Shown in pieces: positions 10,560-22,500 of a stretch of 64,000 nt of DNA. This DNA comes from Aplectana chamaeleonis (Eukaryota > Nematoda > Chromadorea > Rhabditida > Cosmocercidae), in contig JAPDOI010000139.1 of assembly GCA_029168955.1 (NCBI GenBank), positions 952,501 to 1,016,500 of the forward strand, written 5' to 3'. Under the pieces are notes generated by a model. It saw nothing but the letters and a program-made list of their open reading frames with translations, was not told the DNA's origin and did not search any database. Position 1 is the first letter of the stretch. Every line of letters starts with the position of its first letter. The translations under genes were made by a program, and so were the position numbers.

Positions 10560-13500
10560 ATGGAGATTGTGAAGACGTTCATTGGACATGACAATTATAC
10601 CCTCGTTGAAGACAGGGAAATCCCTGAGTCACGGATATGGATACAAGGTAGAATGTTTAAAGGCACTGTTCGCGATAAACTTCATCCTCGCATGTTTCAT
10701 GACAGACGCTTCTCGTGGCTCTCAGAAGCAGAACAGAGTCGAAAAAACCGGAAGAAAAGCTACCCAGGAGCCTCAAAACGGCTTAGAAAAGTAGGCAAAC
10801 CCCGCCGCTGTGAGCAAGTCCCGCCCTTCCCGCCCTCGACGTGAACAAAGGAACACTCAAAATCGTGAGCTGAGCGATGGTTTCCGATCAAAAGCCCCGT
10901 TCTTCCCTTCATTCCCAACTTCTCTCTTTACTCAGGTCAGCTCGCATACATCGGATGCAAAAGACGGCAGTTAAAAGCCTCGGACAACTCGTCCACCAAT
11001 TTCCCTAGCTCAATTTCTGAGGGACCATAACTCCATTCCCAGAAGGTCTTGTACGATTCCAGAAGCATCATTGGAATCAGAATGGGACCGGTTTCACGAT
11101 AGGCAAAAAAAAAGAGAAAAGCAATTTTTATCGCGAACAGTGCCTTTAACTACAGTCGCTTTTGACTTGCATGCTGAAAGAGATTTTTCTCCGGGAATCT
11201 TAATCTTGTTTTGCAGAGATTGACAGGCTTTACGCAGCCTTCCTTTTGCTATCGTCTTTATTCACTATAGTTGTTGGATGTTTAGCTGTTGTGCAGCTGT
11301 ATTATGTCTTCAAATATGTCAGTAACTCGCGGATACAAGCTGATCTCTACTACCTAGTGTTAATGTTTCCGGTAAGCAGCCAGGTCCAGCTGCCCAAACT
11401 TCTGCAGAAAAAAGTAATGGTGCGTATTCCTTCAGATTACTACAGTATGCAATCTCGCAGGAATGTTCATCCCTCGAGCGGCTCCTTTTCTTTATGCTGT
11501 TGCACTAGTGTGAGAGATTTTTTAGCCTTCGGCTACGAATGTTTACTATAAACATTCATCCATTTTCATTTTCAGCTACTTTATGTTCTGTCTATTTGTT
11601 GTCGTCTCTCTTCTGTTCAACATTTTTGGAAGCCGAAAAGAAATGTCTGACTACCTGCTTGAAAGGTAACGAGTACCCTCACACGAATAGTGAACGATAT
11701 ATCAGCTCTAGGAGGAATTGTTTTCAGGAATATTCGCATCTCGTTCCGGGTCCCACCACTTTGCTGTATAAAAATGCTTCCAGAAGTCTCCGCTACTGAG
11801 TAACCTTTTCCTTCAATTTTTTGTCCAATAAAATTCACACTTCGTGTAATATTTAAAGGCATCGTCCGCGCTGAAAACCCCTTACCGTTTTTAGGTTTGA
11901 ATCATTGGTTGGGCCGGGCTGAGAACGTAGGTAGAGTTTGTCAGGTCATCGACGCGTTTTTGTGAAGATATGGAAGACCGACTGCCTCGAATTCCGTCAA
12001 AAGACGACAGCCTTCCGACAGCGGTCTGGCATCAAATTAGGAAAGAAAGGAGCTTATCAACAAATGATGCTGCTGAAACGAGTGGAAATTGATAAATCAT
12101 CTTTTGATAAGCTGCTTTCTTTTCTCATATGATGCAAGATGGAAGACCGGCCTCATTTGGCGGAAATCAAAACATTTGATCTCCCATATCTCCACAATAA
12201 TCCTTGGGTGATCCAACAAACTCTGACAAATTTCTCAGGCGGACCTACCAATCATTCAAGTCAAAAAATTGGTGAGTGGTTCTCAGCGTGTACGATGCCT
12301 TCAAGTCTGAAACCTCTAGTGCGTGTAGGTGCACCTTCATGCATTCTGATAGGGCCATTGAACCGTGGCGTCCTGAAGCTTTTTTTTTGCTTTGTAAGTT
12401 ACTCAGAGGGTTCATCGGTAAGTATCTTCTGGGCTCCTGCATAGTTTCTATTACAATCGTCCCTTCAATGTCTGACAACAAGGATAATGAAATCGTCCTG
12501 CCTCGCAAAAATACATTAATTCTTCTAATTCGTTCTCGTCCGGGGCAAAAACGCCCTGTTCGCTGTCATTGGGGGAGGAAAAGCCTCGTCTTTACCTGAT
12601 TTCTTTCTCCTGAGTAATCGAAGTTTTCCATGAACATGTAAAACAAGGAAAATGCCGTTATTTGAAACGCAACAATCGAAAGCTGCAGGCTATTTCATTC
12701 AACCTGAAATGACGGAGCAAGCTGTGAAGGAGAGAATGTTACTTGCACGTAAATTGTAAACCTTTACTCATCTCTGTAGTGATCAATAGGCCATGAATCA
12801 AAGACTCTGTCATTCAACATTCCTTTGAAAAATGGGGTTCGAAACAATTTGAAAATTTGTACAAGACGTTGATTTGATGCCACGGCTTATAAAAAATTAC
12901 CTCTGAAAAATGCGCAATTTCAGACACCTGTTAACCAAAGCTTCTTTTTAGTAGAAATCTTCAACACGTTGAATGGCTCGTCTTTCAAACACCCATTCTC
13001 CGGACTGCGTTTGAGCTTACCAGTGTTGTTGTTTTCATGGAACTTGGACATCGTCACAACTTGTGAGGCAAACTTGCTCTTTTTGTCATCCGTTTCGGTC
13101 TGATCGAAATGATTCTTCAGATGGTTCATGTTCGCTCAACTGTTTGGTCTGATCTCGATGTGTGTCGCCTTCTATGGCTGTTACGTGATGGTGCCATTAG
13201 GAAAAGTATGTTTCGCATATTTTAACCTAAGTTGAGCAAAATCTTCTATGCTGCAATAATTTTTAGAGCAAAATCGCTCCATATCGTTTCACCACTCTTT
13301 TCACAATCGTCGACATCGCCCAGTGCCTCTACACAATTCAGAAATTCTGCTTCGACTTTGCAGCTTCATTCGAAATAATCTCGCCGGATCGGTTGCTTAC
13401 CACAGCGGCTAAAGCTCAATGTAAATCCTTGCGGAGTCTCCTTCTGTTTTATAGTTGTATGTAAAAAGGGAAGATGCATAATGGCAAAGCCCAAATAATC

Positions 13501-16500
13501 GAACGAAATCTGAAAGTTTCCATATAATTATCAAGTAGACCCTTGCCGTGTCTCAGACAGTAGCAGGCCCGGAGCGCGACCGGCTCCGCCTCTCCCCGCC
13601 CACTGCAACCGAAACGCACAGCAGTTGATATGCGAACTTGCGGTGCGTTCCGGTTGCGATTGCAACGTGAAGTGCGTTCAGGTTGCTCTCTCGGCCACAT
13701 GCGTTGACTAACGCTAAAATTTCGAAACCCAGAGACTACGCCCACCAGTCATCAAACTCCACGTTTCGGACATTGATCGATGTCGGCACATCCACCCCAT
13801 TTCCTTTTGAATGGCTCTTTGTTGTACCATTTTCATGTTCTATCTAATGAGTATTTTTTGAGCCTTTGAAAACTTATGCTGTGGCCATGGCTGTCTCGGT
13901 TCCGGGAATCAATTATGAAAAGCTGATAATTTTTTGTGCTATGGTTTTTTCTTCTTCTCTCAATTTTTCGCGTTTTTCTTGCGTGTATCTATAGTAAATA
14001 ATTTAGGTGTATTGATATAGTGAACTTTGGGGGAGAACTTTTTTTAACGTTCACGGCGTTTTTTCCTCTAAAGTTGAGTAAAAAAATTAGTCTTGCCCTT
14101 TTGATTTTCATCGCAATTCCACAGAAAAAGCACCGGTTACGTTTAAAATTGTAACTTTTCTCCCAACACGCGCAATATCAATACACCCAGTTTATTTACT
14201 TTAGATACATGCAAGATATTCACGAATAGTTGAGGAAACACAAAAAAACATTACGAAGGAAAAACTTATCAGCTGTTCATTATCGATTCTTGGAACCTAG
14301 GCAGCCATGGCTACAGTATAAGTATGCAACCGGACTACGGTCTTTTTCCGTTGTCGTAGGCTGTATTTGCGCAATATTTAGACAATATTCAAAAGTTAGA
14401 GCATTTAAACGACTTCTGGGATACATTTCGCAAAAATACATGTAGGAAAGTTCTCGAATTTATTTGATTATTTTTTTTAATTTGGAGAAAAAGAATTGCC
14501 TGGTTCCAGTCATTAGGGAGTTTCCTAAATACTGTAATCAAATCTAATTTTTCACCTTTTAAGCTTTCTAAATATTCTTCATTCGGCTTACTCATTCATT
14601 CGCTCAAATTTTACTCGAGTATTTTTTTTGCCCGGATTACTCATTCTCTCGCTCGAATTGTTCCTATTAGGGGCTGGTACTTTGGAAGGGAAGGTTGTGG
14701 TGAATACCTAATAATTCGGGAAATTATGCTAAATAGTTTAGGAGAGTCAGGTAAAGTCAGAAGATCAACGGGTGAAATGTTGAGGGGAAATGTGACGGAA
14801 TCGAAATTCAGGGTAAAGTCTATTAAGCTTAGGTATTACATAATCAGGACTCTTTTAGAAGGGAACAATTACTCAGACATTCGCTGTTATGAACTCGATA
14901 CCAATAGCATATGTTCCGCCGAGCACCTGCCGGAACATATCGTATTGGTTGGCGGATGATAACAGCAGACACTTTCTGTTATGAACTCGATAACAATAGC
15001 ATATGTTCGGGGAACATATCCGTTTGGTTAGCGGAAGATAAGAGTTTTAAGAAGCTATCAGTTTCCCTTAGGTTTCCAAAACTGTTCTATATCACGAAAA
15101 CGTGTTTTTTCAACACCAAAATGTTGAAACACTCATCTTTATAATTGTACCTTGCTTTGAAATGCTTATAAAGTCTAATTTCACAAAATATTTATTGATC
15201 TCCGAATAAGTGTTTACATAAAACAAGAATTCTACCTTCATACTATGCATGCTACTCTTCTCGATAATATATCAACTTCTACAGAAATACCTACAAAACA
15301 GTATGACAGCGGTCATTGGTTATATTAGGGTGAGTCATAAGTTCTTGGAATTTTTTATTTTTACTTCTTTCTCAAACACAAGGTAAAAAATTTATTCAAA
15401 GTAAGAGCCATTACAACGAACAACTTTCTGCCAACGACGAGCGAGACTTCGAATACCGTAGTCGTAGAATGAGCGCTGCTTCGATGCAAAAAAAGCGTCC
15501 AACTCGGTCCTCAAGTGCTCTTCGGTCTTAAGCTGCTTTCCCCTCAACCAGTGTTCGAGGCTTCTGAATAAATGGTAGTCCGATGGAGCAATATCTGGAC
15601 TGTAGGCTGGATGAGGGAGAGTTTCCAACTGCAGCTCCTTAAATTTTTCTTGAGTTTTTTTCGCTATGTGTGGGCGGCAGTTGTCACCAGAGCAGTAGGA
15701 TCTGGTCACGTTTTCGTTCATTTTTCTCCGCGTTGGTGACCATTTCCTCTAGTTCTTGGCAGACGTAGTCAGCATCTATAGTCTTTCCTGGCGGAAGTAA
15801 TTTCCAGAACACAACTCCATCAGTGGACCAAAAAACGGTCAGTAGACTCTTTTTTCCGTGGATATCCCGACGTTGCACAGGATCTGGCGACTCAAAGGGC
15901 TTAACCCATTGCACAGACAGGTCAGGATTGTTATAGTAGCACCACTTCTCATCACATGTAATGATGCGACCAAAAAAACTTCCTTTGTGGTGCCGTTTCA
16001 GTAGTTCTTGACAAATGGCCATCCTGCGATTCCTGTCGGTGTCGGATAAAGTGTGAGGAATCACGGATGGCTTTTCCGGTCTCAGTCCCATATTGTGTAG
16101 CTGGCGAACTGCGGTCGACTGCGAACTCCCTGTAAGCTGGGGAGACCTCTGCTGTGAAGGTGCGGGTTTTTCTCCAGCTCATTCGCCGCCAACGTGGGGT
16201 CGTGAATTTCTGGCCTTCCACATCTCGGCTTGTCCTTCAGAGAGCAGCTGCCGGAGCGAAACTTTTGATACCAGTTGTACACAGTACTGGCAGCAATTCG
16301 ATACCTTCCTTCGTTGGCCCTTATTTCCTTAACAGTTTGAGCAGCTGTGAAACCTCTTTCGAAGTAGTGAAGAATCAGTACGCGAGCGTGCTCTTTTTCC
16401 GACATTTTACTGAGCCACGAATGGCGTTTCGAGGGCAGGCAGGTATTGATTAACGAGGTTTGATCTACCTAGCAAACAACCGCGCACGAGTGGCATTTGA

Positions 16501-19500
16501 TCTATTCGCGCGCGAATTAATATGAATCTTTGAAAAATTCCAAGAACTTAAGACTCACCCTAATAAAACGAAACAAATACTACGTATTCTTTTCAAGAAT
16601 CGATACAACATAATATTCCATAATCTATTCCCTACTTGGAGATCATTACAAATCTATGTGTTTCCTAAAGCAGTCCAAGAGCGCTGCGCTGTATTCGATG
16701 CGAGTAATCATTGTCAATACCTAAACAGTTTCCGTGGATTACCGTGAATCCACAGTTGCGTTTCGCTCATAGTATATGTCCGGCCTCACTCGAACTGCCG
16801 GCGCACCACCCTTCGACTGTTTTTACAAGTGTAGCAGATACAATGTTGTGATGTATTGGATCTCCTTTTCCAATAAGATTTCGAGGAAAACACAACATTA
16901 TTGTGACATATCCGTGAACTGAAAACGCAAACAAGATTCATCAGTGCTAAACGATAAGCTAGTTTTGGCATGAAACAATCGCTAACGCGGTCAGGGTTCC
17001 GCACGAGGTGTGGAGGCCAGTTTTACCCAGCCCATCCCTTTCCCCGGAGCGCGATTTGGTTGAATTGCTGGCGTTTTCTCGGACCCCCCCCCTGGAGCGT
17101 GACTTGATCTGTTTTACTACAAATTTAAAGAAGAGGAAACATTCATATAAATGGTATGAACAGTAAATTAGATCACGGACGAGAGTTTTAGCAGTGTATT
17201 CCTACCAGTCTACACCCTCATTCAGAATAGTTCTTTTGGTCTATCGGCAAAGCTCAGACACCACACCTCCGCAGCTCAGACCCCCATGAGGAGCTCCACA
17301 CCCCGCGCCCAACCCTGACGCGGGTTCAAGCAGCTGGGACAAGAGGATAAAGTGACAATGCGTGAAATCTATGACCTGTTATCCTACGATGCTTAAAATT
17401 TATAACCTCACGTCCTCGTACAGTCCACGGCAATAAAAAAGTAGATGGTGCGGTTGCTTTTTTTCTGCTTCTTATATTTTTTTTCGTGTTAATCCTGGGT
17501 AGTATTTTTTGTTGGTCTGTTGCCTGCGGGCGCAGGCTCTCGTAATTAAACCCCTCACATACATACATTCCGTGTGCTTCTTTATTGAGAAATAAAGTTA
17601 TAAAACAAAATCTATGTGAGACTTTGAGTGTTTTTTTTTGTTGTACGAGAAACGGACCGTTTTGCAGTATCCCCGGTGCTTTTCTCTCCAATACGGAGCA
17701 GAAAATTAAAAATTAGCCGTCGATTATGGCAGTGCCTCCGCATTGGCGCACACAAGCGCCTTATTCAACGGATAATTTTTTATATTCCCCCCATTTTGAG
17801 AACAAAAAACACTGGTTGAAAAAAATTAACTTTAAGAATAACCCACTTTAAGTACCTGTAGAAGAAAAGGTTAGACGAATTTAATCAATAATCACAGCAA
17901 AGTGAGAAAATTGAAAAAGCAGAAAACAGAGAAACAAGGCATGAATAATAGAACGAAACAGAAATCAATCAAAAAAAATTGTCTACGACGCTAGACGCTT
18001 ACAGCATAAAAAGCGGGCGGACCGATCGTCAACCCGGAAAGACGTTTTTGGTTGGCGGATCATAACAGACAATCGTATTCGTTGGCGGTTCATAACAGCC
18101 TACTGTTTCCACGAATACCAAACCTATAGCAAACCAATACACGGCGAACGTGGCCGCGCTTTGGTTTGCAGTAATCGATTTTGGTATCCTATTGGTTGGC
18201 GGTTGATAACTACCCCGCTTTTTGGTATCGGGTTCGTAACATCGAATGTCTGAGTAAGGGTCAAATCATTTGAGGAAATTCGGTAGGGTAGTATTCTTTT
18301 CGGTATTCTTTTCTGAAAAGTTGTCGATTAGCTAGAATGCGTCCGAAAATCGATAAGCGAAAGATCAGAAATACATCGAAGTATCGATTTTTGCAACGGT
18401 GTTGCTAAAATCGGTTTATATAAAGCGCCCGTAGCTCAGCTGTCTACGATGGATAACAAACTATTACGTAATCAGCCGACAGGTACGCTCAGAGCGCTGA
18501 GTGAATCAATTTCGTCGGTAGCACTCGAAGCGCAGCGTACGTGGCCTACATCGCAACATATATGTATGGCCCGAAAACTGCCAAATTTATCACCCTGAGC
18601 GCAACATGGACGCGGCTCCGGGTGCATTCGGGGTGGGCTCAGGGCCTGTTATCGTCTAAGATAACACCTGCTAAGTGCGAGCTATCGATTCTTCCAAATA
18701 GGTGAGACATTGAAAGAAGCCAGTCTCACACACCCGCTGAGCGAAGTCGCTTTGGCGTGCCCCTTTTGCGATCTTTCCAGGTCAGCCGAGGCGAGGCGCA
18801 CACTCTGTTCAGGCCAACAACCTCATTCTTCCCTTCCTTCTTACCCTCTCATTTCAATAAAAGCCACTCCCGTGTCGCGAATTGCGGGAAACACAGACGG
18901 CGGACAAATCGTCCACAACACTTTCGCCCTCAGATTTGGGCAAATTTTGTGAGGTCATAAACCCTTCAGCAGGGATTTTGAGCGATTTTGAAACTAGCGC
19001 TGTGATCAACGCGCGACTCTGTCCATATCGAGGAGAACCTCTGAAAAGTCATTTCTTGGGTGTGATATGCTTTAAGAGGCAGTCTTTACGGTGATTTTCT
19101 TACCAAAAATAGATAAACAAAACAACGGCTTGGAGCAAAGCGTTGGTCACCATGTAATAAAAAATCACGAAACAACGGCGAAAAACGCATGAAAACGCCT
19201 CACTTTAGTGAAATAATTTTGTGATCTAGACTATTTTTCGGGTAGAATTAACGAGTTTTCGGTGCTTTTGATGGGGAAGAATGGGGTCATTTGAATATGG
19301 AAGGATCCATTATGCAGTACTCTATTAGCTAGGGCACTTGGAATACGGAGGTGGAGTGAGATTACACCATTTCGTAAACTACCACTCGTTCTCGATTTCT
19401 TCGTCATTGCAGCTCTACGTGGGAACCAACTAACCGTTTAAAGGCAGTGTTCGCGATAATCTTCAATTTTGAAATTATTCGCTAGATGCTAATTAAAGGC

Positions 19501-22500
19501 ATCGTACGCTCAGGAAACCGTATATTATTTTTTTCATTTTTTTGGGTAGCTTGGCCTCTCTAGTGTACGAAAATGTCGAAGGGGGCCATGAACAATCTTC
19601 ATTTGTAAAGAAAAGTCATTAGGGACACATTGCAAATATGAATTTGAATTACGCGCCAAATTGGTTTTTGACGTTTTTTTGCCTTTGGAGGCCTCGTCAC
19701 TGTCATTTTCGAAGTATTTCAGCATGTGGAGTTTGTGCCGTAACTGCTTCTCATGTTGTTTGACGGTCGCATCAACATTCAATGAAAAAGTGCTAGATGA
19801 CTGATGAGAACTGGTGAGGGATCCTCATCTTTAACCCCTTGCAACCTCATAATCCTACGTTTTTGAGGCGCCAAAATTTCCCAGTGTGGTTTACCGGGCT
19901 TATTCATGAAATTGAGCCTGAAAAATGAAAATTGGTTTTCAGCGCGAACGTGCCTTTATGTGGCCCCCGGGTAGAACTAAAACGACGTAGAAATTGAGAA
20001 AATCGCGCCAGAAGTACACGAAATCCTTAAAGGCAGTGTCCACGATAAAAACCATGTGTGTTTTTTTGGTGGAGATCGGCAGATGCGGGGCCTAGTGCAA
20101 CCCTAACGTTGAAAAAACTAAGAAAAATGAGCTCGGAACGGTCCCCTACGCGCCCAAAGTCGGACACCCGTCAGCTCGTCACCCCCAGATGCACTTTCCA
20201 CGCCCACCGACGTGAACAAATGAATGCTCGAGATCGTGAGATGAGCGATAGTTTCCGATCAATAGCCCCGTTCTTCCCTTTATTCCCAACTTCTCTCTTT
20301 ACTCAGGTCAGCTCGCTTACATCGGTTGCAAAAGACGGAAGTTACAAGCCTCGGACAACTCGTCCACCACGCTTCCTTAGCTCAATTTTTGAGGGACCAT
20401 AACTCCGTTCATAGAAGTTCTTGTACGATTCCAAAAACATCATTGGAATCAGCATGGGACCGTCTTCAAGATAGGCGGAAAAGCAGAGAACGATTTTTAT
20501 CGTGAACGCTGCCTTTAAAGGCAGCATACAGGCTCGTGAACATGGTCGAGATATCAGCATGAATAGGCTCGCACGGCCACTACCATGTCATGGAAGACCT
20601 TTGAAGCGCTGAAAACCATCCAGGATGACAATATTTGAGCAATTCTGCCTCGTACGCCCGTATTTTCACACCCCTTCGAGTAACAGAATGAAAAGTTAAA
20701 CTTGAGAAAACATATTATAATCGAGGGTGATAGCGCTATCAAAAGGGAGTGCAGGAGAGAAACAGCTCGATTTACTTGACTATAACATGTCTACGTACCG
20801 ACTCACTCTCGTCCACTTTCGAGAATGCCGCTCTACTTCGGCTGGTTTTTGAAAATGAAGGATTTTATCGGTGCACAAGCATGTAATATCCAGGTAAATT
20901 GAGCTGTTTCTTTCGTGTACTCCTTTTTGATAGCGCTATCACTCTCAATTATCACATGTTCTCTCAAGTTTATCTTTTCATTCTGTCACTCGAAGGGATG
21001 TGAAAATACGGGCGTACGAGACATGATTGCTCAAATATTGTCATCCTGGATGGTTTTCAGCTCTTCAAACTCCGTTGACGACATGGTAGGGGCCGTGCGG
21101 GCCTATTTATGTTGATATCTCGACCATGTTTGTGAGCGTGTATGCTGCCTTTAAGCATCACCCCGCCTTTTAACCCGGCAGTGTTCACGATGAAAGTCGC
21201 TTTTCTGTTTTTCCGCCTATCTTGAAAACTGCCCCATGCTGATTTCAATGATGTCTCTGGAATCGTAGAAGACCCCTGGAAACGGAGTTAAGGCCCCTCG
21301 AAGTTCAGCAAGGGAAGCAATGTGGACGAGTTGTCCGAGGCTTATAACTCCCGTTTTTTGCAGCCGATGTGTGCCAGCTGACCTGAATGAAAAGAGATGT
21401 CGAGAGTGAAAGGAAGAACGGGGCTTTTGCTCGGAAAACATTGCTCAGCTAACCACAAATTCAGGGCAACTGTTATATGACGTGGGCGGAGTGGCCCAGT
21501 GGGTCGGCTGGCCCACGAGATTTTCACCCACTTACCGGCCGTTTTTCGACGCACTTCCGTTCTTAATCTTCTTAGAAGGGCCCAAAGCTTACGTTTTAGC
21601 CAGGAACGTGCAACTTTTCCTTCGTGAACACTGCCTTAAAGGCATCGTCCACGATGAAAACCGAATTTGGGTTTATGCGTTCATTCGGACTAGTGGGCCA
21701 TGACAATGTCACTCATAAAGTTTGGAGTTACAAAACCGTCTCTGAGTGGAGATTCGCTTACCTCAAAATGGCTTCCTGGGTTTGGGGGGCCGGCCTTGGG
21801 GTCGATCCGTTGTTACAAGGAACAAAACTCTTGGGTTGCCGACGGCGGGCGTGCCTTGACGCGTCGTAGGGCGCAATACACATGCCAGTCGATTTCAAAT
21901 TCGGCATCGATCGAAAGCAGCCGGCAGCACTGGACGCAGCAGGTGGGTAGCCCATTTTAATTTCGCTGAAGTCGTAGTTGAGCGGCATCCTCGATGAATT
22001 GCTTCCAACGCTGCGCCAAGGAACGAAGCGTAAGACTGTTCCTTGCATTCTCTGCGCAACTATCACAAGTTGATGCCGGCGCGAAATTCAAATTTGCTAT
22101 GAACTTTCTAAAAATGGGTTTTTCTCAAAAAGTTGACGTTGTTGAGGGTCATTTTGCTACCGTTAGTCACTATAGGGATAGTACAACACGAAAACATCAA
22201 AAACCCAAATATGGTTTTCATCGTGTACGATGCCTTTAAGTATCACAGTAAGTGTTTGTTGTGACAATGAAATCTTTTGTGGACCCGTCCTTTGCAATTC
22301 TCTAATCTCTATCGCTCCGTTCTTTCTTTAGGACCCTAACTAATCCTGCTTTGCATAAAATATTCCTCTATTTTCGATTGACCCATTTTTCCACCGGTGA
22401 CAACCACCATGGACATCAGGGCTGTGCGTTATAACGCTAGCGTATTAACACATTAATGAGTTAACGCGGAATTTTTTGGAAAATTAACGATTAACGCTTA

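Larger units (their letters stand above)
14869..18257. mobile_element. Large inverted-repeat element carrying the mariner
   Basis: Left end TTACTCAGACATTCGCTGTT (from 14869) is matched in inverse by the right end around 18222-18257 (GAATGTCTGAGTAA). Sub-terminal motif TTGGTTGGCGGAT.ATAAC recurs near 14943, 15026, 18048, 18083 and 18192. No transposase other than the nested mariner was recognised. Class unknown; the target duplication is not clear. Confidence 0.6.

Noticed and set aside
12139..12444. Open frame in intron 5 of the transporter gene as an exon
   Set aside because: It overlaps a MITE and would break the phase between exons 5 and 6.
18425..18500. tRNA-like start GCCCGTAGCTCAGC
   Set aside because: No T-arm or pairing acceptor stem follows.
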